A stretch of DNA of 18,461 nt from an uncultured Lachnospiraceae bacterium (GCA_946549155.1 CAMNQN010000041.1:1-18461), one strand, 5' to 3'; counted from the stretch's first letter, positions 7,787 through 15,947 are shown. Notes: generated by a model not told the origin, from the sequence alone. Program-made: numbers and translations.

Positions 7787-8665
7787 ATGAATATTTTAAC
7801 CATAGTGATACTTGCGGTCTTTTTCCTCTTTGTGGCCAGCGGATGGAGAAAAGGATTGGTGAAAAAGCTGGCGGGAATTGTAGCGCTGGCCTTATCCTCA
7901 TTCCTGGTGTCCATTGCGCTGCCCTATATCACGGAATTTATTAAATCGGAGACGCCGGTGTATCAGTACATTGTGCAGCAGTGCGGGACGGTGCTGAATG
8001 GGGACAACGTCAGCTACTGGATGACGGGACAAAAAAAGGACAGCTCCATTGACCGGGAGGAAATCCGCAGCCTGCTGGATTATTACGGCATGGACAGCTC
8101 CCTGGCAGACACCTTAAGCGATGGGGAGCTGGAGAGCCTGGTCAATCAGTATTTCCAGGAATATATGGCTCAGAGCGCCCAGGATACCTCCCTTTCCATG
8201 ACAAAGGTGGAGCAGACGAAGCTGATCCAGAATCTGCCGGTGCCGGACTTCCTTAAGGAAATGCTGCTGAATTACAATAACAGCGAGGGTTACAGGAAGC
8301 TGGGCGTAACGGACTTTGCCGGGTATCTGGTAAACTTTTTCGCCAATATTATTTTGAATATCCTGGCGTTCATCGTAACGCTGCTGGTGGTACAGCTGGT
8401 GCTGTGGACAGGAATCGCGGCGCTGGATCTGTTTTCCCGGCTGCCGGTGCTGAACCTGATCAATCATCTGGGCGGCCTGGTGGTGGGAGCCATCCAGGGA
8501 TTGTTTGTGGTGTGGCTGATCTTTCTGGTGATTTCCCTGCTCTCCGCTACCCAGTCGGGGCTGAGCCTGATGAATATGGTAAATGAAAGTACCCTGCTGC
8601 AGCCCATGTACGAGAGCAATCTGTTTTTGAAAATCGTGGTGGAGGCGATTTCAAAATTGATGTAG
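7787..8665 (+). CDS. CvpA family membrane protein, long form
   Basis: The 292-residue protein has two N-terminal hydrophobic helices (about 2-17 and 26-46) joined by the GWRKGLVKKL loop characteristic of CvpA proteins. About 120 polar residues follow. Then come two more helices (about 180-212 and 226-254) separated by LDLFSRLPVLNLINHLGGLVVGA-type sequence, which also fits the family. E. coli CvpA, linked to colicin V production, is much shorter; the extra length lies between helices 2 and 3. Related clostridial proteins are commonly this long. The start is preceded by GGGAG at 7773-7777. It probably shares a transcript with the previous gene. The biochemical role is not established. Confidence 0.8.
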   Translation: MNILTIVILAVFFLFVASGWRKGLVKKLAGIVALALSSFLVSIALPYITEFIKSETPVYQYIVQQCGTVLNGDNVSYWMTGQKKDSSIDREEIRSLLDYYGMDSSLADTLSDGELESLVNQYFQEYMAQSAQDTSLSMTKVEQTKLIQNLPVPDFLKEMLLNYNNSEGYRKLGVTDFAGYLVNFFANIILNILAFIVTLLVVQLVLWTGIAALDLFSRLPVLNLINHLGGLVVGAIQGLFVVWLIFLVISLLSATQSGLSLMNMVNESTLLQPMYESNLFLKIVVEAISKLM

Positions 8666-8679
8666 CTGGGGGTGATAGG

Positions 8680-10272
8680 ATGACAGAATTAATATCTGTT
8701 ATGATTGTGGACGATGAACGCCTGACGCTGGAGGATTTAAGTACAATCATTGACTGGGAGGCCTGCGGTTATAGGATTGTGGCCACGGCGTTTAATGGGC
8801 GGCAGGGTCTGAGAAAATATAAGGAGTTTCATCCACAGCTGATTCTGACGGATATCCGGATGCCGTTTATGGATGGTATCGAGATGATATCTGAGATAAG
8901 GAAGAACGACCAGAAAACGAGTATTGTATTGCTGACTGCTTATGAGGATTTTGGGTATGCGAAAGCAGCTATCCGTCTGGGAATCACAGAGTATATGATT
9001 AAAAGTGAGATAACGGCGGAGTCGCTTACAACGCTGCTGCAAAGACTCAACACCCATATCATTCAGCGTGACCAGAAGGACATGATCGTGACGGACCGAA
9101 TGCTGGAGCAGTTTTTTCTTTCGGATCATCTGGCGGAGGCGCCGGATATGGATCAGTTCCTGCAGAGGGATTTCCATATACTGTTGGTGGAGCAGGATTT
9201 GCCTGTGAATATCAGTGGGGAGACGCTATTGCCTGAAATTCCGGTCCCGAAAGTTAAAACCGTGGATTTACTCAGCCATTTTGCTTACATCGGCTGGATG
9301 CTGGAGGCGATTACCAGTCTTTCAGACCGGCAAATTGTGCTGGCGCTAAGCAGTCGGACGGATAGCTGCGGGGATAGCCGAAAGGCACTTTATGACTGTG
9401 CAGAACATATTCGCAGTAGATTGCGGGAGAGGACACTTCGCAGTTATACGGTTTATGTGATTGACAATAGGATCAGTCTGTATAATTTAAAACGGTATTG
9501 TGATGAGAATAAAGGGGTTTTTCAAAAAAAATATTTTACTGGGACAGGCAGGGTCTGTACCCTGGAATATCCCATTGCCAGTGTGAAACATACAGACATG
9601 AAATCTTATGGTTACGGAACGAAAGAATGGGGAAGTGCGCAGGAGATTATGGAACTGCGTGACCGCAAGGAGCGAATGGAGCAGCTTTCTTATAGATACG
9701 GGAAAATTACGGAAGCTCAAGATATGGAATTGCTCTTGTCCTTTTCCAGAGATTGCTATTATGCCCTGCTTAATGCTTATCGGAGCCTCCCAGGTTCTCC
9801 TGAGCAGAAGGCTGCGGAGAAAGCGCTGAGCTTAAAAAACAGTTGGGAGAGCTGGCTGGATTCCGCCAAGATCAGGGAATGGCTGATACGTCAGTTTGAT
9901 ACTTATTATGGATACTTGCAGACAGAGGTGAATCATTACTCGAAACCTGTTATGAGCGTTATTGAATACATTTATCGAAATTACCGGAATCCTGATCTTT
10001 CTTTGAATGATATTGCGGATTATGTACATCTGAGTGTGGGCTATTTAAGCGGCGCGTTTAAAAAAGAAGTGGGAATTACTCTGAAAAATTATATAACCAA
10101 TGTGAGAATTGAGGCAGCAAAAAAACTGATGGAAAATGGAAATTACAAAATTTATGAGATTTGTTCCAGAGTGGGATATCATTCCAGCCAGTATTTCAGT
10201 CAGGCCTTTTTTAAAGAGGTGGGCATGTTCCCCACGGAATATGTAAAAAAGGGGAAAGGACTACCGAAATGA
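8680..10272 (+). CDS. YesN-type response regulator with AraC DNA-binding domain
   Basis: The 530-residue protein has an N-terminal receiver domain (about 5-122): acidic pair Asp11-Asp12, phospho-acceptor Asp58 in LILTDIRMP, Thr86 and Lys108. A long middle region of about 300 residues has no recognised domain. The C-terminus (about 425-527) is an AraC-type double helix-turn-helix with LSLNDIADYVHLSVGYLSG and the second motif IYEICSRVGYHSSQYFSQAF. GGGGGTGA (8668-8675) is a good ribosome site. The start lies 14 bases after cvpA, yet base composition becomes visibly more AT-rich here. It overlaps the kinase gene by four bases (ATGA). The likely targets are the transporter genes downstream, inferred from position. 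Confidence 0.93.
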   Translation: MTELISVMIVDDERLTLEDLSTIIDWEACGYRIVATAFNGRQGLRKYKEFHPQLILTDIRMPFMDGIEMISEIRKNDQKTSIVLLTAYEDFGYAKAAIRLGITEYMIKSEITAESLTTLLQRLNTHIIQRDQKDMIVTDRMLEQFFLSDHLAEAPDMDQFLQRDFHILLVEQDLPVNISGETLLPEIPVPKVKTVDLLSHFAYIGWMLEAITSLSDRQIVLALSSRTDSCGDSRKALYDCAEHIRSRLRERTLRSYTVYVIDNRISLYNLKRYCDENKGVFQKKYFTGTGRVCTLEYPIASVKHTDMKSYGYGTKEWGSAQEIMELRDRKERMEQLSYRYGKITEAQDMELLLSFSRDCYYALLNAYRSLPGSPEQKAAEKALSLKNSWESWLDSAKIREWLIRQFDTYYGYLQTEVNHYSKPVMSVIEYIYRNYRNPDLSLNDIADYVHLSVGYLSGAFKKEVGITLKNYITNVRIEAAKKLMENGNYKIYEICSRVGYHSSQYFSQAFFKEVGMFPTEYVKKGKGLPK

Positions 10273-11993
10273 GGAAGAAATCGTTTCAGAGCCAGCTTTC
10301 GATGAGCATTCTAAGAAGCGGTATTTTGTCATTTTCAATTGCAATTCTGTTATCCTTCCTTGTTTTTTATCCCATATTAAGGAATCGGGCAATGAAGGAA
10401 GCGGAAAATACGAATACCGCTGTTCTACAGCAGTTGGAAAATACACTTTCGATTGCAGAAAGTTACATGGAAACCATAGCGGTGGCAGTGGAACAAAACA
10501 GTAATATTAAAAATTACTTTCAGGATACCACAATGAAAAATAAAACGGCGGCATCGGTTACGCTGAACAATTTGTCCAGCTATATGGGAATGATCCGGGG
10601 AATTGTGGTGTCATCCGAGGATGCTCCCATTATTGATTCTATGGCAAATTTTACGAAGGAGGATTACAGGCTGCTTGAAACGGAGTTTTTTGGGCGGATG
10701 AAGAACGCCTCCTTTGGTCGTGCGTTTTCTCAGGTATATCAGATTTCTGTAGCTTATAATAATTATTATACGGTTGCATATGCCAGAAATTTTTATCTGA
10801 ATAATCGGTGGTGTACGATTGTCATTTTTATTAATTTGAATAATGTAATAAATGATATCCACGATTTTGTGGGCAGTGACATGGATGCCTATTATCTTTT
10901 TGACAGCAGCGGACAGATTTTTTATTCAGCTGGTGAGGAGAAGGACATTCAGGAGGCTGTGAATCTGGCCGGAGACTCCGGAGGAAAACGATGGGAATCG
11001 GACTATGGAGATATTGTGTTTTCGGATAAATCCACGGTGAGCGGTTATGGGGTAGTTTCTCTGGTGAAGTATACTTCTATTTTTTCCCTTTTGCTTCCCT
11101 ATTCTGTGGGTTTGTTTTTTGCGATGCTGGGCTTTTTGCTGCTGACATTGTATTTTACATCAAAAAACGTGAATGCCATGATCAATCCGGTAATAGAATT
11201 GTCACGGCATATGCTGAGAGCTGCCGAGGGGGATTTGAACTGTAAGGTTTCGACTGCCAGACAGGATGAAATCGGACAACTGGAAAGCTCCTTTAATAAA
11301 ATGCTTGATGATTTAAAAAGAGATATGGAAGTGATCGGGGAGAAGGAGGCCAGAGAGCAGCGCATTAAATTCAGTCTTTTGGTGAGTCAGATTGACCCTC
11401 ATTTTATCTATAATACGATCAACAGCATCAATTATCTTGCACGAAAAGAGCGGTACGAGGACATCGTTCAGGTAAATTCGGCACTGATCGCTATACTGCG
11501 GGATCGGCTCCGGGTAAATGATATACAGATTACGGATACCATCGCCAATGAAATGCGGGTGGTAAACCAGTATTTGACGATAGAAAAGTTTATGTATGGG
11601 GGGAACCTTTCCACAGAATGGGAGGTGGAGAGGAACCTGATGGAGGAACAGATTCCTAAAAATATGATACAGCCTCTGGTGGAAAATTCCCTTTTTCATG
11701 GGCTGGTGGATGAGGAAACCGGAGAACTGAACGGTATCATCCGCATTGGCATTCAGCGGGATGCAGATGAAAATCTTGTCCTGTATGTAGAGGATAACGG
11801 AGTGGGAATGGAGGAGGAAAAGCTGCACCAGATCCGAAGAGAGCAGTTTGTCCCGGAAGAGCGGGGGTCTCAGATTGGTTTGGCAAATATCAGAGGAAGA
11901 CTATATTACTTGTATGGGAATGAAAACTGTCTGGAGATAGAGAGCAGTCCGGGGAAGGGAACGAGGATTACCATTACTTTCGCCAACAAATGA
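10269..11993 (+). CDS. YesM-type sensor histidine kinase
   Basis: The 574-residue membrane kinase partners the preceding regulator, with translational coupling through the ATGA overlap. Order: membrane helix 1 (about 13-37), an external sensing domain of about 235 residues (Cache-like in size and style), membrane helix 2 (about 273-298), a HAMP linker (about 299-350), then the His-kinase segment of the LytS/YesM class with phospho-acceptor His378 in QIDPHFIYNTINSI. The ATP-binding domain has the N-box with Glu472-Asn473 and the G1 box DNGVGM (509-514), then GLANIRGRL. Kinases of this class next to AraC-type regulators typically control carbohydrate transporters. The external domain gives no clue to the ligand. 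No promoter of its own is visible. Confidence 0.93.
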   Translation: MRKKSFQSQLSMSILRSGILSFSIAILLSFLVFYPILRNRAMKEAENTNTAVLQQLENTLSIAESYMETIAVAVEQNSNIKNYFQDTTMKNKTAASVTLNNLSSYMGMIRGIVVSSEDAPIIDSMANFTKEDYRLLETEFFGRMKNASFGRAFSQVYQISVAYNNYYTVAYARNFYLNNRWCTIVIFINLNNVINDIHDFVGSDMDAYYLFDSSGQIFYSAGEEKDIQEAVNLAGDSGGKRWESDYGDIVFSDKSTVSGYGVVSLVKYTSIFSLLLPYSVGLFFAMLGFLLLTLYFTSKNVNAMINPVIELSRHMLRAAEGDLNCKVSTARQDEIGQLESSFNKMLDDLKRDMEVIGEKEAREQRIKFSLLVSQIDPHFIYNTINSINYLARKERYEDIVQVNSALIAILRDRLRVNDIQITDTIANEMRVVNQYLTIEKFMYGGNLSTEWEVERNLMEEQIPKNMIQPLVENSLFHGLVDEETGELNGIIRIGIQRDADENLVLYVEDNGVGMEEEKLHQIRREQFVPEERGSQIGLANIRGRLYYLYGNENCLEIESSPGKGTRITITFANK

Positions 11994-12007
11994 GTATCGT
12001 TTCATGT

Positions 12008-12090
12008 ACAGAGGGCAGAACAGGCCGCAGGTCATAAAGCAGACAAAAAAACGCTTTGTGACCTGCGGCCCGGTCTGCCCTGTTATTTTT
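12008..12090 (+). terminator. Long hairpin with T-rich tail after the kinase gene
   Basis: Arms at 12008-12040 and 12053-12083 pair almost completely. GGGCAGA (12013-12019) pairs with TCTGCCC (12074-12080), and GGCCGCAGGTCA (12023-12034) pairs with TGACCTGCGGCC (12059-12070). AAAGC/GCTTT lies next to the 12-base loop. The tail TGTTATTTTT follows. The stem is far longer than an ordinary terminator, so it could also be a repeat element or stabiliser. It would separate the regulatory genes from the transporter genes. Confidence 0.7.
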
Positions 12091-12140
12091 GCCGAAAAAG
12101 CGGGGAGATATGTGATAGTGACGAAAAAATCTAACAAAAT

Positions 12141-12221
12141 ATGAATTTATTCATCTTTAATCCTGTAAAAACTTTAAATATAATGTTTTTTGACAGTGAG
12201 AAATGAATAAATTTTAAATTT
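12141..12221 (+). promoter_or_regulatory. Candidate operator repeats and promoter for the transporter operon
   Basis: In this AT-rich control region ATGAAT followed by WWATT occurs twice in direct orientation, at 12141 and 12203 (62 bases apart, about six helical turns). The first copy is also an inverted repeat, ATGAATTTATTCAT. Between them lies a perfect TATAAT at 12179-12184 with a poor -35 box. A TTGACA at 12190-12195 is followed 17 bases later only by TTTAAA. Weak -10/-35 pairing fits an activator-dependent promoter, but the assignment is inference. Confidence 0.35.
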
Positions 12222-12234
12222 GCGGGGTGAAAAT

Positions 12235-13737
12235 ATGGGCGAAAATGATACGTGCTTATTTCGGGCCGAAAAGATATGCAAAAGCTTTGGAGCCGTTCAT
12301 GCATTGTCAGATTTTGATATTACCATCCGTGCGGGAGAGATCAGAGGACTGGTAGGTGAAAATGGATCCGGAAAATCCACATTTTCATCAATTGTTGCGG
12401 GGATTCAGAACTGTGACAGCGGAAAGATGTATTTGGAGGGAAAGGAATATGTTCCGTCCGGTACAATGGACGCCGTGAATCGGGGTGTCAGCATGGTGGT
12501 GCAGGAGCAGGGAACCATATCCAGAATTTCTGTGGCGGCGAATATCTTTTTTGGAAAAGAAACCATGTTTTCCAGATACGGCGTTTTAAATGTTGGAAAA
12601 ATGAATGCGGAGGCGGCAAAAGCGCTTCATGCCATCGGTGTGGATACGATTCAGTCGGATCGGATGATTGATCAGCTGACCTTTGAAGACCGTAAGCTGG
12701 TGGAGCTGGCCAGAGCGCTGTATACTTCTCCAAAGATATGGATTATCGATGAGACAACCACAGCGCTGACCGTGGCCGGCCGCGAGCTATTGTATAAGCT
12801 GATGCAGAGGGTGAAGGATGGAGGCGGCGCTATTTTGTTTATCTCTCATGACATTGACGAGATTATGGATAAATGCGATTCGCTTACTGTTCTCCGGGAT
12901 GGTATCCTTACTGCAAATTTGGAGAAGAAAGAATTTCAGGCGGATAAAATCCGCCAGTTGATGATTGGACGCGAGTTATCCGGACATTATTACCGGGAGG
13001 ATACAGAGGAAGCTTTGAATCCGGAGGTGGTGCTGGAAGCCCGGGATGTGTCGGCGGGTGTTCTTTCTGATATTTCCCTGCAGCTTCACCGGGGAGAAAT
13101 TCTCGGTGTGGGTGGTTTAAGTGACTGCGGAATGCATACGCTGGGGAAAGTGCTTTTCGGCCTGGTTAAACCGGAGGAGGGAAGCGTTCTGACGGCGGGA
13201 GGGGAAAAGGTCAGGAGTTCTTCCTGGGCCGTGGATCACGGCTTAGGTTATGTCTCCAAAAACCGGGATCAGGAATCCATGATGATGATTTGCAGCATAA
13301 AGGATAATATTTGTCTGCCATCCTTAAAAAATATTGCCTCCCGGGGACTGATCTCCGGAAAAAAACAGAGGGCATTGGCGGATACCTGGTCGAAGAAGAT
13401 GGAAGTAAAGGCAAATTCCATTGATACTTTTTGCAATACCTTAAGCGGAGGGAATAAGCAGAAAGTGGTGCTGGCCAAGTGGATGGGAAAGGGATCGGAT
13501 ATTCTGATTCTGGACTGTCCTACCAGAGGCATTGATGTGGGCACAAAGGCTGCTATATATCAGCTTATAGAAAAACTGAAAAACGAAGGAAAATCGATTC
13601 TTCTGATTTCGGAGGAACTGCAGGAGCTGATCGGGATGTCAGACCGGATTATTCTGTTAAAGGACGGGAGGGTTTCCGGTGAATTTCTCCGCAAAGAGGA
13701 ACTGACCGAAGCAAAGCTGATACAGAAGATGATTTAG
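12235..13737 (+). CDS. RbsA-like double ATPase of a sugar/nucleoside-type ABC importer
   Basis: The 500-residue protein has two fused ATP-binding domains and energises the two permeases downstream. Domain 1 has Walker A GENGSGKST (41-49), a Q-loop at Gln90, Walker B with Asp172-Glu173 and switch His205, but its signature is LTFED (148-152) instead of LSGGQ-like. Domain 2 has the intact signature LSGGNKQK (403-410), a P-loop without lysine (about 294-302) and LDCPTRG with Cys428 in place of the catalytic Glu. One composite site is therefore intact and the other looks dead. Start: ATG 12235 follows GGGGTGA (12224-12230); an in-frame TTG at 12220 would read through this site. It is the first gene of the transport operon, 20 bases before the first permease. 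Confidence 0.92.
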   Translation: MGENDTCLFRAEKICKSFGAVHALSDFDITIRAGEIRGLVGENGSGKSTFSSIVAGIQNCDSGKMYLEGKEYVPSGTMDAVNRGVSMVVQEQGTISRISVAANIFFGKETMFSRYGVLNVGKMNAEAAKALHAIGVDTIQSDRMIDQLTFEDRKLVELARALYTSPKIWIIDETTTALTVAGRELLYKLMQRVKDGGGAILFISHDIDEIMDKCDSLTVLRDGILTANLEKKEFQADKIRQLMIGRELSGHYYREDTEEALNPEVVLEARDVSAGVLSDISLQLHRGEILGVGGLSDCGMHTLGKVLFGLVKPEEGSVLTAGGEKVRSSSWAVDHGLGYVSKNRDQESMMMICSIKDNICLPSLKNIASRGLISGKKQRALADTWSKKMEVKANSIDTFCNTLSGGNKQKVVLAKWMGKGSDILILDCPTRGIDVGTKAAIYQLIEKLKNEGKSILLISEELQELIGMSDRIILLKDGRVSGEFLRKEELTEAKLIQKMI

Positions 13738-13757
13738 AGTTGTTTAAGAGGTGAAAA

Positions 13758-14717
13758 ATGATGGAGAACAGCAAAGAACTGTCCCTTGCGAAGAGGAGTT
13801 TTACGAAAGAGAAGCTGCGGAATAATTTTGCGTTTCTGGGATTGCTGCTGGTATTGATTCTGTTTGAGATCGCTACAAAAGGGAAACTGCTTGGACAGAG
13901 AAACCTGATGAATATTTTTAACAACTTTTTTGGCATTGCGCTGTGCGCCATGATGTATTCCTTTGTTATGGCGCTGGGAGAGCTGGATCTTTCTGTCGGT
14001 GCCATTGTGGGATTTTCGGCGGCAATGGCGGCCTTTTCCTCTGAGATCAGTATCTTTCTGATTTTGCCCACGGCGCTGTTTACGGGTCTGGCAGTGGGAT
14101 TCCTCAATGGTTTTGCCACTGCGTATCTCCGGGTGGAATCCTTTATTGGAACACTGGCGGTATCCTTTATCTTTCGGGGACTGACCACGTATTTTCTGAA
14201 TGGTTCGGTGGGTATCCCCATTGCAATGCGGATTTTTGACAAAAATGAAATTAAGATTGCGGCATTGGCAGCGGTTTTGATTATTTCCTGTCTGCTCTAT
14301 GAGTCCTGTGCCTTTGGAAAGCATTGCCGGGCGGTGGGAGCTTCCCATGAGGCGGCCAGACAATCCGGAGTGAATGTGGAGCGGACCAGACTGCTGGCAT
14401 TTACCATGGTGGGAGCAGTGTGCGGGCTGGTTGGTTTTTTTACCCTGGTGAGAGCCTGTACAGCGTCCTCCAAAACCGGAAATTCCTTTGAATTTGATGT
14501 GCTGCTGGCGGTTCTGTTTGGCGGAATGCCGCTTTCCGGGGGATGGCCCGTGAAATATAGAGCTGCAATGATTGGAAGTCTGGCCATGGCTGTATTAAAG
14601 AGCGGCATGTCTCTGATGGGAATCGATGGCCTGACGCAGCAGATTGTACAAGGAGTGATCCTGATTGCGGTGGTAGTTATTTCCTTTGACAGACGAAATG
14701 CAGGTGTAATTAAATAA
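13758..14717 (+). CDS. RbsC-like ABC permease, first of two
   Basis: The 319-residue integral membrane protein belongs to the branched-chain amino acid/ribose permease class (BPD_transp_2). It shows the family hallmark MALGELDLSVGAIVG in the first third and the coupling region AVGASHEAARQSGVNVERTRLLAF. EFDVLLAVLFGGMPLSGGWP, typical of sugar permeases, follows. About eight to nine hydrophobic segments are visible. The start ATG 13758 follows AAGAGGTG; a second ATG at 13761 is equally possible and would remove one residue. It probably pairs with the second permease to form a heterodimeric channel. Arginine codons are dominated by CGG and AGA, unlike the neighbouring binding-protein gene. Confidence 0.92.
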   Translation: MMENSKELSLAKRSFTKEKLRNNFAFLGLLLVLILFEIATKGKLLGQRNLMNIFNNFFGIALCAMMYSFVMALGELDLSVGAIVGFSAAMAAFSSEISIFLILPTALFTGLAVGFLNGFATAYLRVESFIGTLAVSFIFRGLTTYFLNGSVGIPIAMRIFDKNEIKIAALAAVLIISCLLYESCAFGKHCRAVGASHEAARQSGVNVERTRLLAFTMVGAVCGLVGFFTLVRACTASSKTGNSFEFDVLLAVLFGGMPLSGGWPVKYRAAMIGSLAMAVLKSGMSLMGIDGLTQQIVQGVILIAVVVISFDRRNAGVIK

Positions 14718-14735
14718 AGAAAAACAAAGATAAAA

Positions 14736-14750
14736 TGAGCAATAAGCTCA
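14736..14750 (+). other. Small hairpin before the binding-protein gene
   Basis: TGAGC (14736-14740) pairs with GCTCA (14746-14750) around an AATAA loop, in the 55-base gap between the first permease and the binding-protein gene. It lies just upstream of the ribosome site AAAGGAGGA. It could mark an RNA processing or stabilising site. The stem is only five pairs, so chance is possible. Confidence 0.35.
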
Positions 14751-14772
14751 CAAAATAAAAGGAGGATTTATT

Positions 14773-15909
14773 ATGAACCTGAGAAAATTTACAGCATGTG
14801 CAATGACGGTAGCGATGACAGCCAGCCTTTTTGCTGGAGTGAGTGTTCACGCGGAAAATGCGGATCCGGAACCCTTTACCATTGGTTTCCCGTGGGATAC
14901 CGCAAACACGGATCCGACATGGATTTCAATTTATAATAATGTAAAGGCGGCTGTGGAGGCAGCTGGAGGAGAACTGATTAATGTGGTGACAGATAACTCT
15001 GCGGATGGTCTGATTGATAATATCAGTGAGCTGATCAGCCGTGATGTGGACGGTATTTTGTTTATGCCTGCTTCAGATTCCATGCTGCCGGCTGTAGATG
15101 CCATGTGTGCGGATGCCGGTGTTTACTGGGGGACGATGTTCCGCACCATCAGCGACGAAGATATCCGTGAGGCAATGTACGAATCAGAGTGGTTCGCCGG
15201 AGGCTGCCATGAGGATGACGAGGTCTGTGCGGCAAATATTGTGAAATCCATGGCGGATATGGGCGTAACAGATTTGGGCGTTATTAATATCGCAAAGGGG
15301 GATACCTCTTCTGATCTGCGTGACAAAGGTGCGGCAGAAGGCGCTGAGGAAGCCGGAGTAAATATTCTGAATACAACTTACGATATTTCCGTAACCACAG
15401 ATATGACGAAGGCCATAGAGAGCTATATTGCTGCTTATCCGGAGATGAACGGTATTCTGGTTCTGGGCACTTACTGTGAAGCGGCTATTCCTACCATCGA
15501 AAAGGCACTGGCGGATCATGACAAAGCCGGAGACATCAAAGTAGGACGTATCGATTTCGAATCTTCCCTGGGCGAATACCTGAGCGAAGGTACTTTCCAT
15601 GTATCCTATGGCGGACAGCAGCAGATCGACCCGCTGGTATCCGCAGTCATTCTTGTAAACAGAGTGATCGGAACCCCGATCGTGGAGGAGGGACCTGCCA
15701 ATATCATTACTCCTTACCTGGAGCTGACCTCCGCAGAGGAAGCGGGTGAGTTTAACGAGTATTTCCTGGGTGATGAGGCTGTTTATACCGCAGAAGAGAT
15801 CAAGGATACCATGATTAAATTCTATAATCCGGATATCGACGCGGCATATATGGATGAGCTGATTTCTACCTTCTCGATTGCGGATGTGGTGGAGCGTCAC
15901 AGCAAATAA
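14773..15909 (+). CDS. Sugar/nucleoside-type ABC substrate-binding protein without lipobox
   Basis: The 378-residue protein is a type I periplasmic-binding fold (Peripla_BP_4, RbsB-like). Residues 1-27 are a signal peptide ending in VHA, with probable signal peptidase I cleavage before Glu28. At the place where related clostridial binding proteins have the lipobox cysteine (LFAGC-like) this protein has LFAGV. Two-lobe landmarks follow: FTIGFPWDTANTDPTW, DNISELISRDVDGILFMPAS and LVLGTYCEAAIPTIEKAL. A Cys-X6-Cys element rich in acidic residues (Cys145 to Cys152) is unusual. The ribosome site AAAGGAGGA is the strongest in the operon. All eight Arg codons are CGT, CGC or AGA, a pattern of high expression. 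The ligand is unknown; the linked hydrolase suggests a nucleoside-like compound. Confidence 0.9.
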   Translation: MNLRKFTACAMTVAMTASLFAGVSVHAENADPEPFTIGFPWDTANTDPTWISIYNNVKAAVEAAGGELINVVTDNSADGLIDNISELISRDVDGILFMPASDSMLPAVDAMCADAGVYWGTMFRTISDEDIREAMYESEWFAGGCHEDDEVCAANIVKSMADMGVTDLGVINIAKGDTSSDLRDKGAAEGAEEAGVNILNTTYDISVTTDMTKAIESYIAAYPEMNGILVLGTYCEAAIPTIEKALADHDKAGDIKVGRIDFESSLGEYLSEGTFHVSYGGQQQIDPLVSAVILVNRVIGTPIVEEGPANIITPYLELTSAEEAGEFNEYFLGDEAVYTAEEIKDTMIKFYNPDIDAAYMDELISTFSIADVVERHSK

Positions 15910-15920
15910 AAGAAATATGA

Positions 15921-15947
15921 TGCAGTTCGGCCTATGGCCGGACTGCA
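15921..15947 (+). other. Strong intercistronic hairpin after the binding-protein gene
   Basis: A 12-base arm (15921-15932, TGCAGTTCGGCC) pairs with 15936-15947 (GGCCGGACTGCA) with one G-T wobble around a TAT loop. No T-run follows, so full termination is unlikely. It probably stabilises the 3' end of the binding-protein message or lowers expression of the genes behind it. The 9-base word CTGCACAGC recurs at 15943 and 15971. Confidence 0.75.

Noticed and set aside
12163..12178. Catabolite-repression-like site TGTAAAAACTTTAA before the transporter operon
   Set aside because: It lacks the central CG and another consensus position, so the match is too poor in such AT-rich sequence.
12220..12235. 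Upstream TTG start for the ATPase gene
   Set aside because: It would lie upstream of and read through the evident ribosome site GGGGTGA, which fits the ATG at 12235.
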